From positions 28,416 to 92,415 of the forward strand of contig JAEYQK010000055.1 in assembly GCA_023410055.1 (NCBI GenBank): a stretch of DNA of 64,000 nucleotides, written 5' to 3'. Shown one piece after another: positions 8,681 to 16,746 of the stretch. This DNA is from Acidobacteriota bacterium. Its GTDB lineage: Bacteria; Acidobacteriota; Terriglobia; Terriglobales; Acidobacteriaceae. The first letter of the stretch is position 1, and each line of letters starts with the position of its first letter. The notes under the pieces were generated by a model. That model did not search any database. It was given only the letters and a program-made list of their open reading frames with translations, and had not been told where the DNA came from. The position numbers and the translations under genes are program-made.

Positions 8681-9145
8681 TCATTCGCATTCTGATGTTC
8701 CGGCATCGTTCGAACTGCGGCGGTTTTCCATAAAGGCTTGCAGGATCAGCACGGCCGCCATCTGGTCGACCACTGCGGCCCGTCGGCGAATGCTCATGTC
8801 CGTTTCGCGCAGCAGGCGATTGGCCTCAGCTGAAGTAAGTCGCTCGTCCCACAGGTGCACGGGGAGACCGAAGTGCTTCCGAAGTTCTTCCGCGAACACA
8901 TTCATCTTGTCGGACTGGATGCCCTCGGCGCCACTCATCCGCAACGGCAACCCGACCACGAGTTCCCGAACCTCGTACTCGTCGATAACGCTCTGCAGAG
9001 CGGCGTAATCGGTGCGCTTGTTCTTGCGTCGGATCGTCGGGAGTCCCTGGGCCGTGATTCCGAGCGGGTCCGAGACGGCGAGGCCGATCGTCCTTGAGCC
9101 GACGTCAAGGCCAAGAAGCCGTCCGGGTTGTGACTGTGTGGTCAC
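8681..9145 (-). CDS. ruvX: RuvX/YqgF putative pre-16S rRNA nuclease
   Basis: 154 residues with the RNase H-like YqgF fold. Motifs: GLDVGSRTIGLAVSDP (first catalytic Asp), ELVVGLPLRMSG, VHLWDERLTS (Asp/Glu), and VDQMAAVLILQ (last Asp). Family members process the 5' end of 16S rRNA and were once proposed as Holliday junction resolvases. GTG 9145 is taken as start; an in-frame TTG at 9157 is also possible and neither has a strong ribosome site. Divergent from the AI-2E family gene by under 50 bases. Confidence 0.92.
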   Translation of the reverse strand: MTTQSQPGRLLGLDVGSRTIGLAVSDPLGITAQGLPTIRRKNKRTDYAALQSVIDEYEVRELVVGLPLRMSGAEGIQSDKMNVFAEELRKHFGLPVHLWDERLTSAEANRLLRETDMSIRRRAAVVDQMAAVLILQAFMENRRSSNDAGTSECE

Positions 9146-9188
9146 CTTGCAGGTCAAGTTTACTTCACGCGATAACGCGTGGCATCAA

Positions 9189-10373
9189 ATGAAAGCAGAA
9201 GGTGTACCCAAGGATCAGTTCAGATTGGCAGATTCCATTCAAATTCGGCCAGAACAGAACGGCGTGCGCACCGGCGAAACTCGGGAGCAGGAGTTTCGGG
9301 AGGCACGGATTCAGGCGCAAGCCCGTGCCCACCTTAGGGAGCTAAACCGGCTACAGGCTGCGTCCGAGATTGTGATTGCCACTGCGGTGGTACTCGGAAT
9401 CGTGTACTACGCTAAACTGCCGCTGATTGTGGTACTCGTTTCGGTGCTGCTGTCGTTCATCCTGACCCCGCTTGTGGACGGGCTAGAGCACATCAGACTC
9501 CCCAGATCGCTTGCCGCGCTAATTGCTGTGCTGATGTTCATCGCCGTGCTGTATGCCGCCTTCTATGTCTCCTTCAACCGGATACAGGAATTTGCGGACG
9601 AGGTGCCGAGGTATTCTGGCGAGATACGAAAGATGGTGACGCATTTCCGGCAGAAAGCGGAGAAGCTGCAGAAAACCACGCAGTCGGTGATGCCTCAGCC
9701 GCAACAAGGGCAGAATACCGTCAGAGTTGAGCCAGCTTCGGCTTGGGACAAGATGACCGGCGACATTGGAACGGTGTCCGAGACGGCGCTGATCGTCTCG
9801 TTCATTCCGTTTCTTGTTTACTTCATGCTGAGTTGGAAAGAACACGCGCGTGCGCAGACGGTGAAGCTGTTCAAGCTGGAGAACCGAGACAAGGCGCACA
9901 TCACGCTTGGGCAGATCTCGACGATGATCCGCAGCTTTATCGTTGGGAACGTCATTGTGGGGCTCTTTATGGGCGGGGTGAGTCTAGCGGTTTTCGGATT
10001 CCTCGGCCTACCCTATTTCTACTTCATCGGACTGATCAGCGGATTTCTCAGCCTGGTCCCATATCTCGGAGTCGTGCTTGCCCTGGTGCCCCCAATCGCG
10101 GCCGGGCTGGGGCACGTGCATTCTACCGGCATCATCATCATCGTGATCACCGTCTTTGGACTGCATCTCTTTGCCCTCAACGTGCTCTACCCTAAGTTTC
10201 TGGGGAGCCGCTTGAAGCTGAATCCGCTCGCAGTGACTCTGGCCCTGCTGTTCTGGGGATGGATGTGGGGTGCGATGGGACTGGTGTTGGCGATCCCGAT
10301 AACAGGAGCCATGAAGATCATCTTCGACCATACCGAGCCGCTCAGGGCCGCCGGAGCCTGGCTAGGGGAGTGA
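9189..10373 (+). CDS. AI-2E family transporter (PerM-like)
   Basis: 394-residue inner-membrane protein. A charged N-terminal tail of about 60 residues leads into paired membrane helices (VIATAVVLGIVYYA, LPLIVVLVSVLLSFILTPLV), a central soluble helix (RKMVTHFRQKAEKLQKTTQ), and a C-terminal helix bundle with the family signature LVPYLGVVLALVPP and LYPKFLGSRLKLNPLAV. Family members export AI-2 or act as sodium-proton antiporters; the substrate cannot be told from sequence. ATG 9189 was chosen because the upstream extension overlaps ruvX antisense. Confidence 0.88.
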   Translation: MKAEGVPKDQFRLADSIQIRPEQNGVRTGETREQEFREARIQAQARAHLRELNRLQAASEIVIATAVVLGIVYYAKLPLIVVLVSVLLSFILTPLVDGLEHIRLPRSLAALIAVLMFIAVLYAAFYVSFNRIQEFADEVPRYSGEIRKMVTHFRQKAEKLQKTTQSVMPQPQQGQNTVRVEPASAWDKMTGDIGTVSETALIVSFIPFLVYFMLSWKEHARAQTVKLFKLENRDKAHITLGQISTMIRSFIVGNVIVGLFMGGVSLAVFGFLGLPYFYFIGLISGFLSLVPYLGVVLALVPPIAAGLGHVHSTGIIIIVITVFGLHLFALNVLYPKFLGSRLKLNPLAVTLALLFWGWMWGAMGLVLAIPITGAMKIIFDHTEPLRAAGAWLGE

Positions 10374-10408
10374 ACAGCTCTTGATCGGCTGATTGGTCGT
10401 TGCGAGTC

Positions 10409-10705
10409 TTAGGCTTCGTCCTCTTCACTTATAAACTGCATGCCCATTGAAGTCGCCTCGGTGCCGGGGATGTCGACGTCGCCGATCGTCGACCTGCCGA
10501 ACGCGTGCAGATCGTCCAGAACCTTCGCTACTTCGAGATCGCCGAGCAGCACGCGACTGCGCAAGAACTCGACCAGACGATCTTCGTCCCAGGCGACCGC
10601 GTAGGTCTGGCCAGAATCAACGTAGCTGACCTGGTAGTCGGTAAAGGTGATGTCGTGGGTTCCGGTGCGGGTAGATAGACGGATGATGTGGAGGTAGCCG
10701 GACAT
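10409..10705 (-). CDS. Small conserved-looking unknown protein
   Basis: 98 residues, acidic, no signal peptide or membrane segment. Begins MSGYLHIIRLSTRTGTHDI, alternating strand-like stretches (FTDYQVSYV, TYAVAWDEDRLVEFL), ends in EEDEA. Codon use resembles the neighbours. Lies downstream of carD on the same strand, 113 bases away. I do not recognise a family. Confidence 0.6.
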   Translation of the reverse strand: MSGYLHIIRLSTRTGTHDITFTDYQVSYVDSGQTYAVAWDEDRLVEFLRSRVLLGDLEVAKVLDDLHAFGRSTIGDVDIPGTEATSMGMQFISEEDEA

Positions 10706-10818
10706 AGCTCGTTCAGATGAGCGAAGCGGGATCTTGGTTTGTACTGAACGCGAGAGCGGATGAGAAGAACCGGGCTATCGGGTACCGCTGTTTCGCGAGT
10801 CTCCCGATTACCAGATTT

Positions 10819-11349
10819 CTAGGCGTCTACCGGAGAGGCTTCGGGGAAGCGGAGGTGACACTTGGAGAGAGCCTTGTTAAGAAGATCCTCTACATGGATC
10901 TCTTCGCAGTTCTTGGCCATCGCCAACTCGCTTACTAAAAGGTAACGGGCGCGCTCCAGCATCTTCTTCTCGCGGAACGATAACGGCTTAGTCTGATTCA
11001 GGAGCAGCAGGCTCTTGAGCACGCCCGCTACCTCAAGCAGAGATCCCGTACGCATCTTGTCGGAGTTTTCCTTGAATCGGTACTTCCAATCGGCGTGGTT
11101 CTCGCACTTGCCATCGGCCAGAAAATCGACGATTCGCTGAATCTCGCCGTTCTTGATAACGCGGCGAAGTCCTACGCTCTCAACGTTATGGAAGGGAACC
11201 ATGACTTTGAGACTGCTGGACTTAATGCGCAGAAGGTAAAACTTTTCAACCGCGGCACCGAGGGTACGGCTGCTGATTTGCTCGATAACGCCTACACCGT
11301 GATTAGGGTAAACAACCTTATCGCCGACCTGAAAAGACAAAATGCTCAT
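10819..11349 (-). CDS. carD: CarD family RNA-polymerase-binding regulator
   Basis: 176 residues. The N-terminal RNAP-interacting domain shows FQVGDKVVYPNHGVGVIEQI and the Tudor-like continuation YLLRIKSSSLKVMVPFHNVE; the C-terminal helical DNA-binding half has DWKYRFKENSDKMRTGS and LSFREKKMLERARYLL. CarD proteins stabilise open promoter complexes, notably at rRNA promoters. ATG 11349 sits 10 bases after AGAAGG; a GTG at 11358 is too close to it. Divergent from greA, another transcription factor that acts on RNA polymerase. Confidence 0.93.
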   Translation of the reverse strand: MSILSFQVGDKVVYPNHGVGVIEQISSRTLGAAVEKFYLLRIKSSSLKVMVPFHNVESVGLRRVIKNGEIQRIVDFLADGKCENHADWKYRFKENSDKMRTGSLLEVAGVLKSLLLLNQTKPLSFREKKMLERARYLLVSELAMAKNCEEIHVEDLLNKALSKCHLRFPEASPVDA

Positions 11350-11514
11350 CACAGACACACCTTCTGGAACGGCCGGTAGACCTTCGCCAACATAAGTAAT
11401 TATAAGGTAAAGGGCTGAAAACGTCCATTGCTCGCCTACTCTGGCGACGCGCCTTATAGCGCCAACGACTCTGGTGCCGGAAACACTTCAACGGCACCGA
11501 GCCTCGTTTTGCGG

Positions 11515-11543
11515 TGAACACGCAGGAGTCTGCGCGGTATAAT
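11515..11543 (+). promoter_or_regulatory. Candidate promoter of greA
   Basis: TGAACA (11515-11520), 17-base spacer, perfect TATAAT (11538-11543). Transcription would begin near 11550, giving a leader of about 130 bases with a small GC hairpin (AGCCCGTGCAATCGGGC near 11605). The rest of the 330-base carD-greA spacer shows nothing else I can name. Confidence 0.55.
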
Positions 11544-11682
11544 CAACCGTCGGACGGTCGCCACGACTGCAACTCAGCCTAGCCCGCATCCAAAGATGAA
11601 CTAAGCCCGTGCAATCGGGCGGGGATGCCCTTTTGACTGAGGATGTCAAACATGTCCGGGCTGACTTACAGGATTTCGTTCA

Positions 11683-12174
11683 ATGCCAGAGCACATTAAG
11701 AAGAAACTGCAGGAAGAAATCGATCTTCTTGAGCACGAGCTGCAACACGAATTACCAAAGGAACTGAAGAAGGCCGTGGCCATGGGTGATCTCAGCGAAA
11801 ATGCTGAGTACCACATGGCCAAGCAGCGTCAGGAATTCGTTCGCGCCAGACTGGGCCAGCTTAAGAAGCGCATGGCTGATCTCTCGCTGGTTAACATGGC
11901 CAACATTCCTCGCGACCGGGCCGCGATCGGTTCCACCGTCAAGGTATACGACTCCACCAAAGACGAAGAGATCGAATACAAGCTGGTCACGAGTGAAGAA
12001 TCCGACGTGACCGCAGGCAAGGTCTCGACCAGCTCTCCCATTGGCCGGGCGCTGATGGGTAAGAAGATCGGTGACAGCACGGTTGTGGTTACGCCGACCG
12101 GCAAGCGCGAGCTTGAGATACTATCGCTGACCACAATCCACGACGATATGGGGCAGGAAGGCGAACAGGCATGA
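11683..12174 (+). CDS. greA: GreA/GreB family elongation factor
   Basis: 163 residues, family length. N-terminal coiled coil inserts into the RNAP secondary channel to stimulate cleavage of backtracked RNA; the acidic tip DLSENAEYH (Asp/Glu pair) is present near residue 40. The C-terminal FKBP-like domain shows GSTVKVYD, SPIGRALMGKKIGDS and LEILSL. Overlaps the next gene by 4 bases (ATGA), so the two are translationally coupled. Confidence 0.94.
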   Translation: MPEHIKKKLQEEIDLLEHELQHELPKELKKAVAMGDLSENAEYHMAKQRQEFVRARLGQLKKRMADLSLVNMANIPRDRAAIGSTVKVYDSTKDEEIEYKLVTSEESDVTAGKVSTSSPIGRALMGKKIGDSTVVVTPTGKRELEILSLTTIHDDMGQEGEQA

Positions 12175-12827
12175 CCTGGACCAGCGCTGTCGGAAAAGGC
12201 TGCGGCGTCGTTTTGCACGCCATCGTGCGCGGACTCGCGCTAGCGCGCATCTCTCCGAACGTGCTCACCTTTATCGGACTGGTGATCAATGCTGGCGCGG
12301 CATTCCTCTTCGGTTACGCCAATGCCGATAACCAAGTCAGAATGTTTCGCTGGGCGGCCCTCGTCATAATCGGTGCCGGCGTTTTCGACATGGTTGACGG
12401 TCGCGTGGCCCGCGCCACGGGGCAGGTGACAACCTTCGGCGCGTTCTTCGACTCCGTCATTGACCGCTTCAGCGACGTCGCGCTCTTCTTCGGATTGCTG
12501 GTCTACTACGCGCGTGCGAATCGGTTCTTCTATCTCGTTCTGGTTGCACTGGTTATGACCGGATCCGTGATGGTCAGCTACACGCGAGCAAGAGCAGAGT
12601 CTCTGATCCCCAAGTGCAAAGTGGGGTTCATGGAGAGACCCGAGCGAATTGTACTCGTCATCATCGGTGCATTGTTCAATCGCATGGCGCCCGTGCTCTG
12701 GGTACTTGCCGTGCTGTCGCACCTGACCGTAATTCACAGAATCTGGTTTACCTATCAGGAGACGCGCAGGCTGGAAGCCGCAAAGGCCGCAGAAGGTGTG
12801 GAAGTGAATCAGGTATTGGGGGCTTAG
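12171..12827 (+). CDS. CDP-alcohol phosphatidyltransferase
   Basis: 218-residue integral membrane enzyme of phospholipid head-group synthesis. The complete family signature DG-x2-AR-x8-G-x3-D-x3-D is present (DGRVAR, then G, D and D at the right spacing, about residues 73-96), followed by several hydrophobic helices and a charged C-terminus. Substrate (glycerol-phosphate, inositol-phosphate or other) cannot be decided from the motif. Starts inside the end of greA (ATGA overlap). Confidence 0.9.
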   Translation: MTWTSAVGKGCGVVLHAIVRGLALARISPNVLTFIGLVINAGAAFLFGYANADNQVRMFRWAALVIIGAGVFDMVDGRVARATGQVTTFGAFFDSVIDRFSDVALFFGLLVYYARANRFFYLVLVALVMTGSVMVSYTRARAESLIPKCKVGFMERPERIVLVIIGALFNRMAPVLWVLAVLSHLTVIHRIWFTYQETRRLEAAKAAEGVEVNQVLGA

Positions 12828-12834
12828 GTTTTTA

Positions 12835-12906
12835 GGCATTGGGTGTTGGGTAAACCCAAAACCTAACACCTAGTACCCAAAACCCAATCCCGAACACCCA
12901 ATACCC
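12835..12906. repeat. Direct/inverted repeat cluster (family J)
   Basis: Tandem variants of CATTGGGTGTTGGGT then its near-complement ACCCAAAACCCAATCC and ACACCCAATACCC. Similar ACCTAGTACC / GGGTACTGGGT clusters occur at 20433-20546, 34655-34712 and 46459-46475. The inverted arms could fold into a long hairpin after the phosphatidyltransferase gene. Confidence 0.55.
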
Positions 12907-12926
12907 TTCTGCATTACAATCCCTTC

Positions 12927-13061
12927 GTGAGCATCGTTCCCGACAAAAACAAGCAGCGAGCCCGTCGCGCCGAGAGTATCGGCCTCGCCCTGATCGCTCT
13001 CGCGATACTGGCGGTCACGCTCGTACGTTACTGGCACGTCATCCACTGGAGCTGGCGCTGA
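12927..13061 (+). CDS. 44-residue single-span membrane protein
   Basis: GTG 12927 to TGA 13061, whose last base is the first base of the miaA ATG (TGATG). Product: a basic N-terminus (KNKQRARRAES), one hydrophobic helix (IGLALIALAILAVTLV) and a short aromatic end RYWHVIHWSWR. A TACAAT box lies six bases before the GTG, so the message may be leaderless. The stop/start overlap implies that its translation feeds miaA. Function unknown. Confidence 0.55.
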   Translation: MSIVPDKNKQRARRAESIGLALIALAILAVTLVRYWHVIHWSWR

Positions 13062-14008
13062 TGAACCCGTCCGCGCCGCATGCCGTGGACGATCCTTTGT
13101 TGCTCGCCATCATCGGTCCGACGGCGAGTGGCAAGACGGCGCTCTCGCTGGCAATCGCCGAGCGCTTTGGCGGCGAGATTGTCAATTGCGATTCCGTCGC
13201 CGTCTATCGCGAGTTTGAAATCGGTACCGCCAAGCCCAGCCGTGAAGAGCGCGCTCGCGCCCCACATCACCTGATCGACATTCTTGATCCGACTGAACTG
13301 TTTACCGCCGGAGAGTATTCGCGACGCGCCCGTGCCGTGCTCGAAGACATCAAGTTGCGAGGCAAACTGCCCATCGTCGTTGGCGGAACCGGCCTTTATT
13401 TGCGTGCGCTCCTCGAAGGACTGGCCCCAGGTCCCCAACGCTCGGAAGAAGTTCGGGAGGAGCTGCGCGAGCGCGTCGAACGTAAAGGCTCGGCACATCT
13501 GCACAAACTCCTGACCAGGCTCGATCCAGCAGCGGCGGAGAAGATTCACCCTAACGACGCCTCGAAGCTGATACGCGCAGTCGAAGTCTGCCTCACCGCA
13601 CGTCAGCCGATGACACAGATGTGGAAGCAGGGGGCCGAGCCACTAAGCGGATTCCGCATAATGCGCGCCGGACTCGATCCGGCACGCGATGCCTTGTATG
13701 GGCGCATCAACGCCCGTGCCGCCCAGATGTTCGAGCATGGGTTGGTCGAAGAAACGCGCACGCTCTGGCACAAGTACGGCGATGCCGCGCGTCCGCTAGG
13801 ATCGCTTGGATACAAGCAGGCGCTACAGTTCATTCGCGGCGAGCTCACCCGGGAAGAAGCCGTGAGCGCTGCCCAGCAGGGTCATCGCAACTATGCCAAG
13901 CGTCAGATGACCTGGTTCCGCCGCGAGCCGGAGGTGAGGTGGTTCAACGGTTTCGGTGATGAAACATGCGTGCAAGAGCAGATATTGCTTGAGCTGACGC
14001 GCGGATGA
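13061..14008 (+). CDS. miaA: tRNA dimethylallyltransferase MiaA
   Basis: 315 residues. Transfers a dimethylallyl group to A37 of tRNAs reading codons that begin with U. Visible: P-loop GPTASGKTAL, substrate motif NCDSVAVYREFEIGTAKPS, DPTELFTAGEYSR, GGTGLYLRAL, and the C-terminal GSLGYKQ and NYAKRQMTWFRRE that contact tRNA. Start overlaps the stop of the small upstream gene. Confidence 0.96.
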   Translation: MNPSAPHAVDDPLLLAIIGPTASGKTALSLAIAERFGGEIVNCDSVAVYREFEIGTAKPSREERARAPHHLIDILDPTELFTAGEYSRRARAVLEDIKLRGKLPIVVGGTGLYLRALLEGLAPGPQRSEEVREELRERVERKGSAHLHKLLTRLDPAAAEKIHPNDASKLIRAVEVCLTARQPMTQMWKQGAEPLSGFRIMRAGLDPARDALYGRINARAAQMFEHGLVEETRTLWHKYGDAARPLGSLGYKQALQFIRGELTREEAVSAAQQGHRNYAKRQMTWFRREPEVRWFNGFGDETCVQEQILLELTRG

Positions 14009-14025
14009 TCGCCTCTTTCACAGAG

Positions 14026-14319
14026 TCAAGCAACAGCTCGCGGCTTTATCTTGGCCAGCGGTGAATTTGCCTCAGCAATCCTGAGATCGTAGTCGGTCTG
14101 TAGGTTCATCCAGAACTGGGCAGGCAATCCGAAGTACTTCCCAAGACGAAGCGCAGTGTCGGCAGAAATGGCCCGTTTGCCGCGAACAATCTCGTAGATT
14201 CCGGGAAAGTCCAGATCTTTCGCCAGACGATAAACGGTAATATTCATCGGCTGCATGAATTCAGTCTTCAATATCTCGCCGGGATGAACTGCAAAAACTC
14301 TCTTCTTCGTCTTAGGCAT
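14026..14319 (-). CDS. higA: HigA-type antitoxin
   Basis: 97 residues. XRE-type HTH of the HigA/VapI kind: VHPGEILKTEFMQPMNITVY, RLAKDL, IYEIVRGKRAISADTALRLG, YFGLPAQFWMNLQ. Neutralises the toxin encoded just upstream (14-base gap) and probably represses the pair. ATG 14319 follows AGAGGTACTT. Sits between miaA and an ECF sigma gene with no relation to either. Confidence 0.9.
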   Translation of the reverse strand: MPKTKKRVFAVHPGEILKTEFMQPMNITVYRLAKDLDFPGIYEIVRGKRAISADTALRLGKYFGLPAQFWMNLQTDYDLRIAEANSPLAKIKPRAVA

Positions 14320-14333
14320 AAGTACCTCTGGAC

Positions 14334-14615
14334 TCAGTGGTAATCCACAATTTCGACTTCGTAAACATTTCCATACTGCCATACGAAGCAGATACGACAT
14401 TGGTCATTGATCCGAATGCTGTACTGGCCTTCTCTGTCTCCCCGCAATGCTTCCAGCCTGTTTCCCGGAGGAATTCGTAGGTTTTCCAGCGCAATTGCCG
14501 CATTCAGGATTGCGAGCTTCTTAAACGCTGTCTTTCTGAGACTCGCGGGCAAACGCCTGCTGCGTCCCGTTCTCCACAACAGTTCGGCATCAGGGTCACA
14601 GAAGGTAGCAATCAT
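14334..14615 (-). CDS. higB: HigB-type toxin (RelE superfamily)
   Basis: 93 residues. Ribosome-dependent mRNA endonuclease family: TGRSRRLPASLRKTAFKKLA, LRIPPGNRLEALRGDREGQY, SIRINDQCRICFVWQYGNVY and the terminal VEIVDYH, whose His is a usual catalytic or RNA-binding residue. Toxin-first order is typical of higBA. An operator-like palindrome lies immediately upstream. Confidence 0.9.
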   Translation of the reverse strand: MIATFCDPDAELLWRTGRSRRLPASLRKTAFKKLAILNAAIALENLRIPPGNRLEALRGDREGQYSIRINDQCRICFVWQYGNVYEVEIVDYH

Positions 14616-14627
14616 CGAATGGAAATA

Positions 14628-14810
14628 CTACCGTATCACACTACTACTGTGACACGTTACTAAAGGACGAAGGGGACTTACCTTCACTTCGTCTGCAAGA
14701 CGCCTAAGCGCCTCCAGGGCCGATGACGCTTGTTCGGAACCCGGAGAACGTTTCAGGAAGTCGTGGTATTCGCCTATGGTCTCTTCCCGATCAGGTTTGC
14801 TCTCCCACAT
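14628..14810 (-). pseudogene. Possible gene remnant upstream of higBA
   Basis: An open frame of 60 codons (ATG 14810). Its middle part EYHDFLKRSPGSEQASSALE and ALRRLADEV reads like a helical protein end, but the last 15 residues run through the higBA operator and look random. It may be the tail of an older gene cut when the toxin-antitoxin pair arrived. Weak evidence. Confidence 0.25.
14634..14654. promoter_or_regulatory. Candidate HigA operator
   Basis: TATCACA (14634-14640), 7-base spacer CTACTAC, TGTGACA (14648-14654): an inverted repeat with one mismatch, 18 bases before the higB ATG and overlapping the likely promoter spacer. Suits autorepression by HigA. Confidence 0.5.
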
Positions 14811-14906
14811 TGACTCGCGAAGCGCTAAGTCTTCCTTCTAGTTGATAATTGTCAGTCGCCAGCGTAAACCTGAACTGCTGGAATCCGTCTATCTCAGTAG
14901 CACGAT

Positions 14907-15503
14907 ATGGCAGACGGCATTCAAAACGTTCTGGCGAGTCCACCGAGCATGAATGTGAACGCGGGGCCGGCTATTCGAGTCGACGATTTCGATGCGCTCG
15001 TGTCGTTGCATCAGCCGCGCATCTACCGGATTCTGCTCGGGCAGCTGCGCGATCCGGATGCGGCGGCGACGTTGACGCAAGATTGTTTCCTGCGGGCGTA
15101 TCAGAATCGCGACAGCTTTCGCGGTGACGCGAGCGTCTCGACTTGGCTGATCCGCATCGCGCTGAACCTTGCCAAGGATCACTTGAAGAATCGCCGTCAG
15201 TCGTTCTGGAAGCGATTGTTCAGCGGCCCTGAAGATGAGTGGGAGACGGTTACGACGACGGTGGCTGCGCCCCACGCTTCGGCCGAGAGATCGCTGCTGG
15301 CGAAGGAAGCACTCGATCAGGTGATGCAAGCGGTGGAACTCCTGACGCCGCATCAACGGGCTGTTTTCACGATGCGATTCGTTGAAGAGATGACGATCGA
15401 GGAGATCGCGGAAGCTACGGAGCGAAGTACGGGAACGATCAAAGCGCATCTGTCACACGCGGTCTGGGCAGTGCGAAAGATGGTGAAAGAAGGTCACCAG
15501 TGA
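14907..15503 (+). CDS. ECF sigma factor (RpoE type)
   Basis: 198 residues. Region 2 about 28-95 (DDFDALVSLHQPRIYRILLG, DCFLRAYQNRDSFRGDASVS, TWLIRIALNLAKDHLKNRR) and region 4 about 135-190 (LLTPHQRAVFTMRFVEEMTI, EEIAEATERSTGTIKAHLSH). Directs RNA polymerase to its own regulon. Its TGA overlaps the ATG of the anti-sigma gene. A nearer ATG at 14949 is possible, as residues 1-14 are poorly conserved-looking. Confidence 0.93.
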   Translation: MADGIQNVLASPPSMNVNAGPAIRVDDFDALVSLHQPRIYRILLGQLRDPDAAATLTQDCFLRAYQNRDSFRGDASVSTWLIRIALNLAKDHLKNRRQSFWKRLFSGPEDEWETVTTTVAAPHASAERSLLAKEALDQVMQAVELLTPHQRAVFTMRFVEEMTIEEIAEATERSTGTIKAHLSHAVWAVRKMVKEGHQ

Positions 15504-16030
15504 TGAAGGTTCATCTGAGTAACCAGGAATTTACGGAGTACCTGCTCGGGGTGGGGCAGAGTTCGACGACGGAGCACATCGCCTCCTGTGCGGAATGCCT
15601 CCAGGAAGCGGAGCGGGTCGCCAGGGCTCTCAATGCCTTCAAAACGTGGGCGCATGAGGAGAGCGAAAAACAGGTTGCCGTGAATGTGTGGGCAAAGGCT
15701 CCGGTCAGAGTAGCGCAAGCGAGGCGGAGTGTTTTCGCATGGAGCGCCGCGGCTGCAATGACGGTCGCTGCCCTCGCGCTGATGCTCATGCTGAGACATC
15801 CCCACTCCGGCGTGCCCACGCAGGGGACTCCAGGGCAGATCGTAGTCACGAATGCGAAGACACCCGTAACGCAGGTAGTCCAGTCGCAGCAACAGGTCTC
15901 TGATGACCAGTTGCTGCTTGAAGTCGAGCAGGCCCTGGACAGCAGCGTCCCCGCCGCGTTGCAACCCGCTGCGGTACTCGCTCTAGACCGAAATCGGGTT
16001 TTGCAACAAACAGAAACACGAAATCAATAA
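15503..16030 (+). CDS. Zinc-binding membrane anti-sigma factor
   Basis: 175 residues. The cytoplasmic N-terminus carries the anti-sigma zinc motif H-x3-C-x2-C (EHIASCAEC near residue 30), followed by one membrane helix (FAWSAAAAMTVAALALMLML about 72-92) and a periplasmic Gln/Val-rich tail. Holds the upstream sigma factor inactive until a signal arrives. ATG 15503 overlaps the sigma stop (TGATG). Confidence 0.87.
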   Translation: MKVHLSNQEFTEYLLGVGQSSTTEHIASCAECLQEAERVARALNAFKTWAHEESEKQVAVNVWAKAPVRVAQARRSVFAWSAAAAMTVAALALMLMLRHPHSGVPTQGTPGQIVVTNAKTPVTQVVQSQQQVSDDQLLLEVEQALDSSVPAALQPAAVLALDRNRVLQQTETRNQ

Positions 16031-16044
16031 TGGAAAGGACTTGT

Positions 16045-16656
16045 ATGAAGTACTTCTTGCTTGTTTTGTTTTTGGCTCTTCCGATGTCGATGTTTGCAGC
16101 GGAACAGACTAGCGGCGACACGCAGCAACAGGGAAGCGCGGCCACCGTGTCGCACTCGGATCAGGCTCCGGATGGCCCCCAGTTGAGACACTCTCCAAAA
16201 GACAGCAGACCCGGCCCCAGACATCAGGAGTCTCGTCACAATAGCTACGGCGTCCTTCCGCACCGCATGGCGCACAGCGGAGCCTGGTGGAAGAATTCGG
16301 ATCTGGTGAAAGAACTAGGTGTCTCCGAAGAGCAAGTTCAGAAGATGGACAAGGTCTTCCAGGACAACCGCATTCAGCTGGTCGATGCAAAAACCGCACT
16401 GGAGCGCGAAGAAGTCAGGCTGAGGCCCATGATGGAAGCCTATAACCCAGACGGACAGCAGATCGCGGCCCAGATCGACAAGGTCGCCTCCGCACGTGCC
16501 CAACTGGAGAAAACGAACGCAATGATGCTCGTCGAAATCCGACGGGTGCTCACGCAGGAACAATGGAAGAAGCTTCAGTCGTTGCAGTCGCGCCCAAGAC
16601 CACACAAGATCGTCGTCCCACACGACGAAGGGCGCTTCGGAAAAGAGAAGGACTAG
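16045..16656 (+). CDS. Periplasmic Spy/CpxP-like (heavy-metal-resistance fold) protein
   Basis: 203 residues. ATG 16045 follows AAAGGACTTGT; an in-frame ATG at 16030 precedes it. Signal peptide MKYFLLVLFLALPMSMFA, a His/Pro/Ser-rich linker, then a four-helix stretch (WWKNSDLVKELGVSEEQVQK, ALEREEVRLRPMMEAY, RAQLEKTNAMMLVEIRRVLT) ending in the Spy/CpxP motif LTQEQWKKLQSL. Third gene of the sigma/anti-sigma operon, so it may be the periplasmic sensor (compare CnrX) or a chaperone controlled by the system. Confidence 0.82.
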   Translation: MKYFLLVLFLALPMSMFAAEQTSGDTQQQGSAATVSHSDQAPDGPQLRHSPKDSRPGPRHQESRHNSYGVLPHRMAHSGAWWKNSDLVKELGVSEEQVQKMDKVFQDNRIQLVDAKTALEREEVRLRPMMEAYNPDGQQIAAQIDKVASARAQLEKTNAMMLVEIRRVLTQEQWKKLQSLQSRPRPHKIVVPHDEGRFGKEKD

Positions 16657-16700
16657 GCATTCTCAAGCGAGATCTAGTACCGAACGACAGCCATCCAATG

Positions 16701-16740
16701 AGCGTGTCAGGCCTAATTTCAGGCTGACACGCTTTTGTTT
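16701..16740 (+). terminator. Rho-independent terminator
   Basis: Perfect 10-bp arms AGCGTGTCAG (16701-16710) and CTGACACGCT (16724-16733) with extra inner pairing (GCCT/AGG), followed by TTTTGTTT. Ends the ECF operon; the reverse strand runs into the Smr gene end. Confidence 0.85.
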
Positions 16741-16746
16741 AGCTGC

